A stretch of DNA of 64,000 bases from Eggerthella sp. (GCA_030540085.1 JAUNWY010000008.1:1-64000); one strand, 5' to 3'; shown: positions 54,000-63,831, counted from the stretch's first letter. Program-made: numbers and translations. Notes: a model not told the origin generated them from the letters alone.

Positions 54000-55430
54000 C
54001 TACATATTCAGCCAGAAAGTGATTTTGGGCACCCATCCTGCTACGAAAATAACGATGATCAGCAGCGGCACACCGTAACGAGTCCAAACGTACAGGAATT
54101 TCGGATACGCCATGCCCTCGCCTTCGTTGGCTTCAGCAAGGAAGTTCTTCCAACCCCAGCCGGAGCGGCGGGTACAGAACAGGGCGAATACCAAAGCGCC
54201 CAACACCAGGAAGTTGTTGGATACCAAGAAGTCCTCCAACGACTGGATGTCGCCGATGCCGGGAATCTGCACGCCCGACCATACAGAAAAGCCCAAAACG
54301 CACGGCAGGGAAAGCAACGCCAGCAAAGGCCCGTTGATGGCAACTGCTCGTTTGCGCGTGATATCCCACTGATCCATCGAAAAACGCAGAATGTTCTCGA
54401 AGACCGCGATAACGGTTGAAAGTGCTGCAAAGGCCATGCACAGGAAGAATATCGTTCCCCACAGCTGGCCGAGCGGCATTTGCTCAAACACAGCAGGCAA
54501 GGTAAGAAACACCAGGTCGGGACCAGCGTCGGGCGCAACGCCATAAGCGAAGCATGCGGGGAAGATGATAAGGCCCGCCATGATGGCAACCAAGGTATCC
54601 ATACCCGCAATACGCACCGCTTCGCCCGTAAGCTTGTTGTCGCGTCCGATATAGCTACCGAAGATGGACATGCCACCAATGCCAACGGAAAGCATGAAGA
54701 ACGCCTGACTCATTGCGGCATACAGGATTTCCGCGAAACTGGCGTTTGGATTGTTGAAGAGGTTGTCGAAATTGGGCAGCAGGTAGAATTCCAAACCCTC
54801 CTGGCCGCCTTCAAGAAGACACGAATGAACACAAAGGACAGCCATCAAAACAAACAGGGCGGCCATCATCACCTTGGTGATGCGCTCTACACCCTTCTGC
54901 ACGCCAGCTGCGCAGATCGCAAAACCGACCAGCGTTACCAGCAGCATCCATCCCGCCATTTCAATCGGGTCGCCGATCATGGAAGAAAAGACAGTGGGAA
55001 TATCATGCGTTCCGTCAAAGGTTCCTATGCCGGTTTTGAACAGGTAGGCAACCATCCAACCGCAAACGCTGGTGTAAAACATCATCAGGACGTAGTTGCC
55101 AACAAGGGTAAACCACTTGAACCAATGCCACTTTGAGCCACGCGGCTCCAGGGCATTGAAGCTTCGTGCCGTCGAGCGATGGCTTGCGCGCCCTACAGAA
55201 AACTCCATCACCAGCAGCGGGACGCCGAGTACCACCAGGAAGAGCAGGATCATCAGAACGAACGCGGCACCGCCGTATTGTCCCGTGATGTAGGGGAAGC
55301 GCCAGATATTGCCCAGACCGATAGCGCAGCCTGCGCTGATAAGCAGAAAGCCCAAACGGCTAGAGAAACCTTCGCGCCCTTGCCCGTCTACGGAAGAGCC
55401 CGTGTTGTCGGTAGTGTTCTGGCTGGCCAT
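54000..55430 (-). CDS. Sodium:neurotransmitter symporter family transporter, copy 2
   Basis: A 476-residue paralog of the next gene downstream, with the same GCAIGLGNIWRFPYITGQYGG helix 1 and nearly the same spacing throughout. It differs mainly at the N-terminus (DNTGSSVDGQGREGF) and in scattered loop residues, which could mean a different amino acid substrate. The tandem copies probably arose by duplication. AAAGGCAG precedes the ATG. Confidence 0.9.
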   Translation of the reverse strand: MASQNTTDNTGSSVDGQGREGFSSRLGFLLISAGCAIGLGNIWRFPYITGQYGGAAFVLMILLFLVVLGVPLLVMEFSVGRASHRSTARSFNALEPRGSKWHWFKWFTLVGNYVLMMFYTSVCGWMVAYLFKTGIGTFDGTHDIPTVFSSMIGDPIEMAGWMLLVTLVGFAICAAGVQKGVERITKVMMAALFVLMAVLCVHSCLLEGGQEGLEFYLLPNFDNLFNNPNASFAEILYAAMSQAFFMLSVGIGGMSIFGSYIGRDNKLTGEAVRIAGMDTLVAIMAGLIIFPACFAYGVAPDAGPDLVFLTLPAVFEQMPLGQLWGTIFFLCMAFAALSTVIAVFENILRFSMDQWDITRKRAVAINGPLLALLSLPCVLGFSVWSGVQIPGIGDIQSLEDFLVSNNFLVLGALVFALFCTRRSGWGWKNFLAEANEGEGMAYPKFLYVWTRYGVPLLIIVIFVAGWVPKITFWLNM

Positions 55431-55837
55431 GCAAGCTGCCTTTCTTGTCGTAAACGAAAACGGTTATGCCAAAAGACATAACCGTTCAATGATACGCGTT
55501 TTGTAACTAGAACAGGGTGTCAACCTCTCCCATTCGCATCCGCGGGCAAGCCAACGGCGTGCGGCCCTTCGCATCCGCGGGCAAACAGCTGATAGCTTCG
55601 GTGGTGCACATTCGGATGGCCGTCTGCCCCATACCACTCCAAGATCCGCTAAACAGACGCCTCGCCTCAGGGCATGAGCACACCCGCTCAAACCTAGCGG
55701 TTACGACACCTCTCCCTCAAATCAAACAACGCGTTCCCTCGAGGGCGACAGCATACACCGCCTCCTGAAGCGCAAACGCAAAGCGACAAGCACTATCAGC
55801 AGGCCACCACCAGCAGCCACTACCAACAGCCCCCTCG
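55431..55837. other. Intergenic region between recQ and the symporter genes
   Basis: A 407-base region holding the symporter promoter and the recQ end. A 17-base direct repeat (TTCGCATCCGCGGGCAA) occurs at 55533-55549 and 55568-55584. Otherwise only short Arg/Pro-rich frames are seen, and no gene. Confidence 0.5.
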
Positions 55838-57736
55838 CTAGGCGTTGATTTCGCGTAGGAACTCTTCGCCATACCGCTCGAGCTTCTTCTGCCCAACACC
55901 CTGAACATCCAGGAATTGGGCTTCGTCCTTCGGGCGGGCAAGGCACATGGCACGCAAAGCCGCATCCGAGAACACCACGTAGGGAGGCACGGTGGCTTCG
56001 GTTGCTATGCGCTTGCGCAAAGCGCGCAGACGCTCGAACAATTCAGCATCCATCGGATCAAGGCCTTCTGCAGCCTTCGCCTTTTTCGGCGCATCGGAGC
56101 CGACCGCACCGAAGGCGGCACTTGCCCCTTCAGCCCCTTTCAAACGCGTTATGCGCTCAGGCGGACGCTTCATGGCAAGCGAGAATTCAGGCACCGCAGC
56201 TTCGCGGGCGCGAACGCCCAAGCCGACGAGGGGATAGCGCCCCTCCCCTATCTGCAGGTAGCCTTCGCTTGCCAAGATTTCAATGATTTCTTTGATTCTT
56301 GCCGCCGAGTCGTCAGGCAAAGTGCCGTAAGTACGCGAGCTTTCCAGGCCGAACTCGAAAATGCGCTGGCTTCTGGAACCATGCAGCACATCAGCCACCA
56401 CGGATTTGCCGAAACGACCGCGCAATTCCTGAACACAGCGCATAACAGCGCGAGCCTGCAAGGTTACATCCAGCGCTTGATACGACCCCTCGCAATTGGA
56501 GCAATTGCCGCACTCCGCAGCAGATTCGTCCCCGAAATAATCCAGGATATGACCGCGCAAACAGCGCGTAGTAAGACAGTAGCCTGTCATGGCAGCCAGC
56601 AAGCGACGCTGCGAGGCACGCACCAATTCGCGCTCTTCGGGCGTAAGGGCCTCATTTTCCACTTCTTGCTCGATAAAGAATCGGCACGTGCCGATATCGC
56701 TGTCGTTCCACAGCAGCAAACACTCCGACGACTCGCCGTCGCGACCAGCACGACCCGCTTCCTGGTAATACGCCTCCAACGAACCAGGCATATTGTGGTG
56801 GATAACGTAGCGCACATTCGATTTGTCGATGCCCATGCCAAACGCATTGGTGGCAACCATGATGGGAGCGTCATCCAGCACAAACGCCTGTTGCGAATCG
56901 GTGCGCTCCTGAACCGAAAGGCCCGCATGGTAGCGAACCGCCTTCACGCCGGCTTCCACCAATGTCTCATGCACCTTTTCGACGTCTTTGCGCGTGGAGC
57001 AATACACAATGCCCGAGTCTTGCGGATGATTCAAAGCGTACGCAACAATACGCGCCAGCTTGCGCTTTGAGGGAAGCTGCTCAACAGCAAAGTGAAGGTT
57101 GGGGCGATCAAACCCGGTAACCACGGTAGCGGGTTCGTGCAAGCCCAACAGCGAAACGATGTCTTCGCGAACCTTCTCTGTTGCCGTTGCCGTAAGCGCC
57201 GCAACAATGGGACGTTTTGGCAGAGCGTCGATAAATTCACCTATTCCCAGGTAGGCAGGGCGAAAATCCTGCCCCCACTGCGAAACGCAATGGGCTTCAT
57301 CGATAGCGATTAGGGGAATGTTTGCCTGAGAGGCAAATTCGATGAATCGAGGATCGGCCAACCGTTCGGGAGCTACATACATGATGTCATAGGTACCCGC
57401 CAACGCACGGCGCATCACGGTACCTTGCTGACCAGGGGTGAGCGTAGAGTTCAAATACGAGCCACGCACACCAGCGTCAAGCAAGGCACGTACCTGGTCG
57501 CCCATAAGGGAAACCAAGGGCGACACTACCAGGGTCAAGCCCGGCAACACCACACCTGGTATTTGGTAGCAAATCGACTTGCCCGCACCCGTCGGCATCA
57601 CGCCCAGGCAATCACGCCCGGAAAGCACGGCTTCCACCAGAGTTTCCTGACCAGGGCGAAAGCCATCATAGCCGAAATGCTTTTTCAGCGCCGCACGGGC
57701 AGCATCCATTGCTCCCTCGCTCGATTCTTCGGTCAC
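55838..57736 (-). CDS. recQ: ATP-dependent DNA helicase RecQ
   Basis: A 3' to 5' DNA helicase in recombination and fork repair. Over 632 residues the order is: helicase motif I MPTGAGKSICYQIP, DEAHCVSQWGQDFRP (motif II and the RecQ loop), GMGIDKSNVRYVIH and QEAGRAGRDG (motif VI). The zinc region follows (CLTTRCLRGHILDYFGDE, then CGNCSNC), then the winged helix. An HRDC domain closes the protein (FERLRALRKRIATEATVPPY onward). The frame is open to 57778. The GTG at 57736 is chosen because GGAGG lies seven bases upstream. Confidence 0.94.
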   Translation of the reverse strand: MTEESSEGAMDAARAALKKHFGYDGFRPGQETLVEAVLSGRDCLGVMPTGAGKSICYQIPGVVLPGLTLVVSPLVSLMGDQVRALLDAGVRGSYLNSTLTPGQQGTVMRRALAGTYDIMYVAPERLADPRFIEFASQANIPLIAIDEAHCVSQWGQDFRPAYLGIGEFIDALPKRPIVAALTATATEKVREDIVSLLGLHEPATVVTGFDRPNLHFAVEQLPSKRKLARIVAYALNHPQDSGIVYCSTRKDVEKVHETLVEAGVKAVRYHAGLSVQERTDSQQAFVLDDAPIMVATNAFGMGIDKSNVRYVIHHNMPGSLEAYYQEAGRAGRDGESSECLLLWNDSDIGTCRFFIEQEVENEALTPEERELVRASQRRLLAAMTGYCLTTRCLRGHILDYFGDESAAECGNCSNCEGSYQALDVTLQARAVMRCVQELRGRFGKSVVADVLHGSRSQRIFEFGLESSRTYGTLPDDSAARIKEIIEILASEGYLQIGEGRYPLVGLGVRAREAAVPEFSLAMKRPPERITRLKGAEGASAAFGAVGSDAPKKAKAAEGLDPMDAELFERLRALRKRIATEATVPPYVVFSDAALRAMCLARPKDEAQFLDVQGVGQKKLERYGEEFLREINA

Positions 57737-57770
57737 CGAACATCCTCCAAAACAAAAATTAGAACTTTTT

Positions 57771-57898
57771 TGCATCAATTTTTCGATTAGGGACTGCCGA
57801 GCAGGCCCAAACCTCGGGAAAACCCCGCTGGAAGGACAAATTGTCCTCGATTTTGGCCAAAATCGAGCTTCCTGGAATCCCTAATCGAAAATGATGCA
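57771..57898. repeat. 128-bp inverted-repeat element, copy B
   Basis: Arms at 57771-57793 and 57878-57898 pair almost perfectly, with two extra bases on the left (core TTCGATTAGGGA). The interior has the palindromes CTCGATTTTGGCCAAAATCG and GGACAAATTGTCC. The ends resemble those of copy A at 17612. It lies just upstream of recQ. Confidence 0.7.
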
Positions 57899-57926
57899 GC
57901 AACACCGCTTTTTCTGTTTAAGCGCC

Positions 57927-57956
57927 AAGCGCCCGACCCAAACGGGCCGGGCGCTT
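57927..57956 (-). terminator. Possible terminator of gatB
   Basis: A stem of 13 positions with one mismatch (AAGCGCCCG..CCC with GGG..CGGGCGCTT) about 50 bases past the gatB stop. There is no T-run on the minus strand, so the assignment is weak. Confidence 0.45.
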
Positions 57957-58003
57957 GAAACGATGCGCTCATTTAGGCAACGCATCGCATTTATATAGCT
58001 TGG

Positions 58004-59596
58004 CTACGAAAGCTTCTGAGCAAGCAGCTGGTTGATAACCTTCGGGTTGCCCTGGCCTTTCATCTGCTTCATGCATTGGCCGACGAAGAAGCCCAGCAGG
58101 CCCGTTTTTCCTGCCTTATACTGTTCAACCTTGTCAGGGAAAGCAGCGAGCACGCCATCGACAACAGCCTCAATAGCACCCGTATCGGATACCTGCTTCA
58201 TGCCACGCTCTTCGATGATGACGGAAGGATCCTTGTCGTCTTCGAGCACGATGGCAAACACTTCCTTTGCCTGCTTGGAAGAAATGGTGTCTTCGGCGAG
58301 GAGCTTAACCAATTCCACTGCGCGTGCAGGCGAAAGAGCGGTTTGCGCCATATCCGAAACACCGTTGGCATTCGCATAAGCGGCAACATCATTGATGATG
58401 AGGTTTGCCAGAGGCTTGGCCAGCTTGTTCGAATCATTCGCTGCTTCAGCCATGCAGGCCTCGAAGAAATTCGAAGTGCTGCGATGCTCCACCAAGTGGC
58501 GAGCGTCGTAAGCGGAAAGACCGAACTCCGATTCGAAGCGCTTTGCCTTTTCGTCGGGAAGCTCGGGCAACTTAGCACGAACACCCTCGATGAATTCATC
58601 GGACAAGTCGTAGGGAGCCAGGTCGGGCTCAGGGAACAGGCGGTAGTCGTCTGCCGTTTCCTTCACACGCATAACGATGGTGCGTTTGGCGCTGGGGTCC
58701 CAATGGCGGGTTTCCTGGTAAATGATGCCGCCCTCTTCCAGAACCTCAGCCTGACGGCAGATCTCGTAAGCCAAGCCGTCGTGAAGGTTCTTGAAGGAGT
58801 TCATGTTCTTGAGCTCGGTCTTGGTGCCCAGCTCGGTAGAACCGCGGCGGCGCAGGGAAACGTTGCCGTCGCAACGCAGCGAGCCTTCCTCCATCGAGCA
58901 GTCGGAAATGCCGATGGCCAGATAAATCTGGCGAAGCTTCTGCATGAACAGACGAGCCTCTTCGGGCGTGCGAAGGTCGGGCTTGGTTACTAACTCGATA
59001 AGAGGCGTACCTGCACGGTTATAATCGACCAGCGAATGGGTAGCACCGGCAATACGACCTTCGCCGCCGCCGATGTGGATCATCTTGCCTGCGTCCTCTT
59101 CCATATGGATACGCTCGATGCCCACATGGGCAACGTAGCCATCTTCGGTGCGAGTAACGTTTGCTGCAGTGGTGCCTTCAGCGCCCTGCTCGCCTGGCTT
59201 CAAATCGCCCAGATCGATGCGCTCCTTGGCGGCAGCGCCATCAACATCCAAATCCAAATGACCGCGCATGCAGAAGGCAACGGGGCCTTGCGTGGTCTGG
59301 AAGTTCTTGGCCATATCGGGATACATGTAGTTCTTGCGGTAGAACATAGAGCGCTTCTCGATGTCGCAGTTGGTGGCCAGACCAGCCAACACGATAGATT
59401 CGATTGCCGCCTTGTTCGGCACTGGCAAAGCACCAGGCAAGCCGAGGCATACCGGGCAGGTATGCGTATTGGGCTCAGCGCCAAATTCGAGCTTGCAGCT
59501 GCAGAACATCTTGGTTTCAAGCGTGGTGAGCTCGGCATGGATTTCCAGGCCGATAACCGCTTCCCAATCTTCAAGTACTTGTTCGAGCTTCTTCAC
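58004..59596 (-). CDS. gatB: Asp/Glu-tRNA amidotransferase subunit B
   Basis: tRNA-binding and kinase subunit of GatCAB, which converts Glu-tRNA-Gln (or Asp-tRNA-Asn) to the amide form. The 530-residue protein has the N-terminal VIGLEIHAELTTLETKMFCS, the zinc-site CPVCLGLPGALPVPN, VDYNRAGTPLIELVTKPDLR and a C-terminal YqeY-like helical tail. Two bases separate it from gatA. AAAGG and GGATGG lie before the ATG. Confidence 0.97.
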   Translation of the reverse strand: MKKLEQVLEDWEAVIGLEIHAELTTLETKMFCSCKLEFGAEPNTHTCPVCLGLPGALPVPNKAAIESIVLAGLATNCDIEKRSMFYRKNYMYPDMAKNFQTTQGPVAFCMRGHLDLDVDGAAAKERIDLGDLKPGEQGAEGTTAANVTRTEDGYVAHVGIERIHMEEDAGKMIHIGGGEGRIAGATHSLVDYNRAGTPLIELVTKPDLRTPEEARLFMQKLRQIYLAIGISDCSMEEGSLRCDGNVSLRRRGSTELGTKTELKNMNSFKNLHDGLAYEICRQAEVLEEGGIIYQETRHWDPSAKRTIVMRVKETADDYRLFPEPDLAPYDLSDEFIEGVRAKLPELPDEKAKRFESEFGLSAYDARHLVEHRSTSNFFEACMAEAANDSNKLAKPLANLIINDVAAYANANGVSDMAQTALSPARAVELVKLLAEDTISSKQAKEVFAIVLEDDKDPSVIIEERGMKQVSDTGAIEAVVDGVLAAFPDKVEQYKAGKTGLLGFFVGQCMKQMKGQGNPKVINQLLAQKLS

Positions 59597-59598
59597 GG

Positions 59599-61092
59599 TT
59601 ATTCACCATCCTTTCCATCGGCAAATGCCGGAGCAACGGGAGCTGCGCCGTATACCATTTCGAGTGCGGCAGCAGCGCGCAGCATGTTTTCGTCCTTGAA
59701 AGCAGGGCTGATGAGCTGAACGCCCACAGGCATGCCAGAGTCGGCGCCCAAGCCAACAGGCATGCTCATGCCGCCGTTGCCAGCGATGTTGATGGAAATG
59801 GTGAACATATCGGAAAGGTACATCGAGGTGGGGTCTGCGATTTCACCGAACTTGAACGCGGTGCGCGGAGCAACCGGAGCGATGATGCAATCAACCTTTT
59901 CGTATGCTTTCACGTAGTCCTGGGTGATAAGGGTGCGAACCTGCTGAGCCGGGTAGTAGTACTTTTCGTATACGCCCGCGGAAAGCAGGTAGCTGCCCAA
60001 CATGATGCGGCGGCGCGCCTCAGGGCCGAAGCCAGCGGAGCGGGAAGCCTCATATTGATGCCCCAGGTCCTTGCAACCAGGCTCGCAGTAACCATAACGG
60101 ACGGAATCGAAACGAGCCAAGTTGGAGAACGCCTCGCAGGGGCCGAGCACATAGTATGCGCTCATTGCTGCCTGGGCATTGGGGAGCTCAACCTCTACGA
60201 TTTCCGCACCCATCTGACGAAGGTGCTCTACCGCCTCTTCGACCTTGGCACGAACCTCGGGAGCCAAGCCCTCTGCTTCCATAAAGGCAGGAACAACGCC
60301 GATGCGCATACCAGAAACACCTTCGGCAAGATTTGCCGTGAAATCGGTGGTTACCGGCTGGCTGGTGCAATCAAGCGGATCGTGGCCAGCAAGGGCGTTC
60401 ATGGCAAGAGCGGCGTCCTGAACGTTGCGAGCAAACGGGCCAACCTGATCAAGGGAGGAACCGAAGGCTACAACGCCGTAGCGGGAAACCACGCCATACG
60501 TCGGCTTCACGGCAACCGTGCCGCAGAAGCTGCCAGGCTGACGGATGGAACCGCCCGTATCAGAGCCCAGAGTTAGCGTTGCAAGACCAGCAGCCACTGC
60601 AGCAGAAGAGCCGCCAGAAGATCCGCCGGGCACACGCTCCAGATCCCACGGGTTGAAGGTACGGCCGAATGCCGAAGTTTCCGTGGAAGAGCCAAAGGCA
60701 AATTCGTCCATGTTGAGCTTGCCCAGCGGAATGCCACCAGCTTCGATGATCTTGCTTACGCACGTTGCGGTATAGGGCGAAACGTAGTTTTCCAGCATGA
60801 GGGAAGAGCAGGTGGTGTGAGTACCCTCCAGGTTCATGTTGTCCTTGAAAGCAACAGGCACGCCCGCCAACGGGCCAGCCTGGGCGATATCGCCCGCAGC
60901 AATGGCAGCGTCAACACGTGCCGCTGCCGCAAGGGCAGCTTCTTCGGTGGTTTCAAGGAAAGCATGTACCGCCTTGTCGGCAGAAGCGATGCGAGCCAAA
61001 GAGCTTTCTGCAACTTCCTTGGCGCTGAATTCTTTGGCGGTAAGGCCTGCCTGGATCTGAGCTACTGAAAGCTCTGCGAATGCTTGAGCCAC
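59599..61092 (-). CDS. gatA: Asp/Glu-tRNA amidotransferase subunit A
   Basis: Glutaminase subunit of GatCAB, releasing ammonia for transfer to the tRNA-bound acid. The 497-residue amidase-signature protein has the catalytic Lys in PVAFKDNMNLEGT, the Ser-cis-Ser-Lys core in PGGSSGGSSAAVAAGLA and the nucleophile Ser in GSDTGGSIRQPGSFCG. The start is a GTG overlapping the gatC stop by one base (TAGTG), so translation is coupled. Confidence 0.97.
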   Translation of the reverse strand: MAQAFAELSVAQIQAGLTAKEFSAKEVAESSLARIASADKAVHAFLETTEEAALAAAARVDAAIAAGDIAQAGPLAGVPVAFKDNMNLEGTHTTCSSLMLENYVSPYTATCVSKIIEAGGIPLGKLNMDEFAFGSSTETSAFGRTFNPWDLERVPGGSSGGSSAAVAAGLATLTLGSDTGGSIRQPGSFCGTVAVKPTYGVVSRYGVVAFGSSLDQVGPFARNVQDAALAMNALAGHDPLDCTSQPVTTDFTANLAEGVSGMRIGVVPAFMEAEGLAPEVRAKVEEAVEHLRQMGAEIVEVELPNAQAAMSAYYVLGPCEAFSNLARFDSVRYGYCEPGCKDLGHQYEASRSAGFGPEARRRIMLGSYLLSAGVYEKYYYPAQQVRTLITQDYVKAYEKVDCIIAPVAPRTAFKFGEIADPTSMYLSDMFTISINIAGNGGMSMPVGLGADSGMPVGVQLISPAFKDENMLRAAAALEMVYGAAPVAPAFADGKDGE

Positions 61093-61400
61093 TACTCGTC
61101 ACCTCCACCCAGAATTGCGGGAATAAGGAAGCTGCCATCCTGCTGCTTCGGTGCGTTTTCAAGGGCTACTTCCTGAGTGAAGCTTTCGCCCTCAACGTCT
61201 TCGCGCATAACGTTGGAAAGGTTTCCGATGGGATGGAAGGTGGGCTCTACGCCCTCCAAGTTGTATTCAGTGATAGGCTTCAGGCTTTCGATGATGTTGT
61301 TCAGGTCGACGGTCATTTCCGTAACCTCTTCATCGGTCAGCCCGATGCGTGCGTACGTGGCAATCCCGCGTACGTCCTTTTCGGTGAGATGCTGAGTCAT
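61092..61400 (-). CDS. gatC: Asp/Glu-tRNA amidotransferase subunit C
   Basis: Small subunit that holds GatA and GatB together. The 102-residue protein shows the family pattern VRGIATYARIGLTDEEV, then DLNNIIESLKPITEYNLEGV and VEPTFHPIGNLSNVMREDV. It is the first gene of the gatCAB operon, with GAAGGAAT upstream of the ATG. Confidence 0.95.
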   Translation of the reverse strand: MTQHLTEKDVRGIATYARIGLTDEEVTEMTVDLNNIIESLKPITEYNLEGVEPTFHPIGNLSNVMREDVEGESFTQEVALENAPKQQDGSFLIPAILGGGDE

Positions 61401-61716
61401 GGTATTCCTTCATCGTTTTTCATGCCAAAAATGGCACAACTCTAGAACGTTCCCATGATAGCAAACCACACCGCACAACTGTTGCAGCCAAACGTTTACG
61501 CAGGATACGTTCATCGAATGGAAAAAATGACAGCACGCAAGCGGGAGTCGGGCGGAAAACGCCCTTCGCCCAACTCCCGCACGGCAGTACGTCCTGACCA
61601 TCTGCCCATTAAGCCCATACGCAGGCAGGGCTGACGAAATCGGAAAACAAGAAAGCCGCCCAAGCGGGCGGCTTTCCGAATGCACTTAGTGCGAAATCAA
61701 CTGCTTCAGCAGATGA
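61401..61716 (-). other. Region between the reductase gene and gatC, two strong hairpins
   Basis: It contains the reductase terminator (61645-61675) and, further on, a second large hairpin (61541-61580, 14 positions with one mismatch, GC-rich). It must also hold the gatC promoter near the right end of the transcript start. No gene is seen. Confidence 0.55.
61645..61675 (-). terminator. Terminator of the flavin reductase gene
   Basis: A perfect 10-bp stem AAAGCCGCCC/GGGCGGCTTT (61652-61661 with 61666-61675) and an AAGC loop. The minus strand continues CTTGTTTT. Confidence 0.85.
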
Positions 61717-63831
61717 CTACATCTTCATAGCGGTGAGGTAACCGTCGCGAACGGCCTCGAGGAGACGCTTAAACTCAGGCGTACCGTAAGGATCGTTTGC
61801 TGCAACGCCTTCCCAATCGGTATGGGGAGATGCGTTACCGATGAGGTGCAGATGCTCTTCGCCGAGTACAGCCTTAACCTGCTCGTAGAGAGAAGTGTTA
61901 TCAACGCATACCGTGCCAGCGATGATGGTATCAGCGGGAACGGTGAATTCCTTGCCCTCAGCGTCTTCGCACAGAACGCCTTCGTCGGTGTAAGCCTTAA
62001 CCTTGGTGAGGGTAAGGATCTTAACGCCTTCCTTCTTGAGCTTGCGGAGCTCGGGGTTCTTGTCGATGATACCGATTTCAGCGCCAGCCTTCTTGGCGGA
62101 CTCGATAACGGTAACCTCGCGGCCCTCGTTCATGGAAGATGCAACCTCGATACCAGCGAAGCCGCCGCCGATAACAGCAAGACGCTTCTTAACCAGCAGG
62201 TGCGTACCGAGGCCCCACTTCATAAGGCCAAGGGGTGCGCCCAGGATGCCCATGCCGAAGCAGGACAGGCCCCACATAGCGCCCATGCCCGGGGTGTTCT
62301 TGCCCTCTACGAGCTCCTTCAGTGCGTGGGAGTCGATAACGTTCTTGCGGTTCTTGCCGGGAACGTCGGGGGAAGAGGTTTCGGGGCCTACAGCGAGGAT
62401 TACCTCGTCAGCGCCGAAGTCCTTGATGTAGTTGGCGTCAGCCTTGGTGTTCAGACGAACGTCGAGACCAAGACGCTTGATCTCGTTGTTGTACCAATCA
62501 ACCATCGGAGGAAGCTCTTCGTTCAGAACCTGAGCGAGGTTCAGAAGACCGCAAGCCTTCTTCTTCTGGTCAACAACGGTAACGTTCTTGAAGCCGCGCA
62601 GCTTGAGGTTGCGAGCAGCTTCCAGGCCGGAGGGGCCAGCACCAACGATGAGGATCTTCTTCTCAGCTTCTGCGCCGGATACCTTGTGGTCTTCGGGCTG
62701 ACCGAACTGAGAGAAGTATACGTTGGGGTTAACGGAGCACTTGCAGGGCTTGCCGATGAAGATGTTGTCCAGGCAGCGAGAGCAAACGATGCAGGGACGA
62801 ACTTCTTCGGAGCGACCCTCGGCAACCTTGATGCCGATTTCGGGCTCTGCAATCCAGTGACGAGCCATACCAGCTGCGTCGCCGGAGCCGTCAGCAAGGA
62901 TCTTCTCGCATACGTCGAGGTGGTTGATACGAGTGCCAGGGAAGCAAGGCAGAGAAGTGTACTTCTTAGCTTCCTTGGACAGGTAGATGAACTCACCTTC
63001 GGGAACGAGCTGGTTAGCAACAGGGCGAGGAGCCTCATGGAAGCCAGCCTGGATGGACCAAGCGTCGATGCCGTGAGCCTCTACAACCTCGATGACCTCC
63101 TTGAGGTCCTCAACGCGCTGGCCGCCAGGCATAAGGTCGTCTGCAGAGTAACGGACGAGGATCGGGTAATCTTCGCCGCACTGCTTGTGGATCTCGTCGA
63201 TGATGTCGGTGAGAAGCTTGCAGCGACCCTTGGTGTCTCCGCCGTACTCGTCGGTACGATGGTTGGAGTACTTGGAGATGAAGCGCATAACCATGTAGCC
63301 GATGCCTGCATGGATCTCGATGATATCGATGCCAGCCTTCTGGCAGCGCTTAGCAGCATCGCCGTACTGCTTTACAACGAGCTGGATCTCTTCCTTGGTG
63401 AATTCCTTTTCAGGCATGCCAACGAAGGGGCCGGAAGCAACGTCGATAGAAGGGGCATAGGAGTGAAGCTCGTCTTCACCCGTTGCACGCCACTCGTAGC
63501 AAAGCTGCAGCTGAGCAGCGAGCTTTGCGCCATGCTTGTGGCAAACCTCAGCGGTGCGGGTAAGGCCAGGGATGAAGCAGTCGTCCCAAACGCCTACAGC
63601 GCCGGTGGTGGTGTGGTACTTGGGGTGAGTGTCGAAAACGTCGCAAACGTAGCAAGAGCCGAGCTCGATCAGAGCGGCACCGCCCTTTGCGCGCTGCTCG
63701 TAAAAGTCTACGAGGTCATCGCCAACATGGTAGTTGTCGGTCTTTTCGATGGTCATTGGCAGCATGACAAAGCGATTTCGCAATTCCACGTTGCCGATCT
63801 TAAACGGCTTGTTCAGTAATTCGTACTTCAC
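61717..63831 (-). CDS. Old Yellow Enzyme-type NADH:flavin oxidoreductase with Fe-S and FAD domain
   Basis: A 704-residue reductase of the 2,4-dienoyl-CoA reductase/BaiCD/daidzein-reductase family. An FMN-binding TIM barrel comes first (PFKIGNVELRNRFVMLPM, with GYMVMRFISKYSNHRTDEYG near 190). A [4Fe-4S] motif follows (CIVCSRCLDNIFIGKPCKC). The C-terminal half is an FAD/NAD-binding module with ILIVGAGPSGLEAARNL and RLAVIGGGFAGIEVASSMNE. Related enzymes reduce enones, flavonoids, bile-acid intermediates or trimethylamine. The substrate here is unknown. It starts at an ATG with AAAGGGG upstream and ends at a strong terminator, so it is its own transcription unit. Confidence 0.88.
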   Translation of the reverse strand: MKYELLNKPFKIGNVELRNRFVMLPMTIEKTDNYHVGDDLVDFYEQRAKGGAALIELGSCYVCDVFDTHPKYHTTTGAVGVWDDCFIPGLTRTAEVCHKHGAKLAAQLQLCYEWRATGEDELHSYAPSIDVASGPFVGMPEKEFTKEEIQLVVKQYGDAAKRCQKAGIDIIEIHAGIGYMVMRFISKYSNHRTDEYGGDTKGRCKLLTDIIDEIHKQCGEDYPILVRYSADDLMPGGQRVEDLKEVIEVVEAHGIDAWSIQAGFHEAPRPVANQLVPEGEFIYLSKEAKKYTSLPCFPGTRINHLDVCEKILADGSGDAAGMARHWIAEPEIGIKVAEGRSEEVRPCIVCSRCLDNIFIGKPCKCSVNPNVYFSQFGQPEDHKVSGAEAEKKILIVGAGPSGLEAARNLKLRGFKNVTVVDQKKKACGLLNLAQVLNEELPPMVDWYNNEIKRLGLDVRLNTKADANYIKDFGADEVILAVGPETSSPDVPGKNRKNVIDSHALKELVEGKNTPGMGAMWGLSCFGMGILGAPLGLMKWGLGTHLLVKKRLAVIGGGFAGIEVASSMNEGREVTVIESAKKAGAEIGIIDKNPELRKLKKEGVKILTLTKVKAYTDEGVLCEDAEGKEFTVPADTIIAGTVCVDNTSLYEQVKAVLGEEHLHLIGNASPHTDWEGVAANDPYGTPEFKRLLEAVRDGYLTAMKM

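Noticed and set aside
61822-63819. 665-codon open frame on the plus strand opposite the flavin reductase gene
   Set aside because: It mirrors the coding frame of a clear gene. Its protein is Val/Leu/Ala/Asp-rich without family motifs and has no ribosome binding site. It is a codon-bias shadow.
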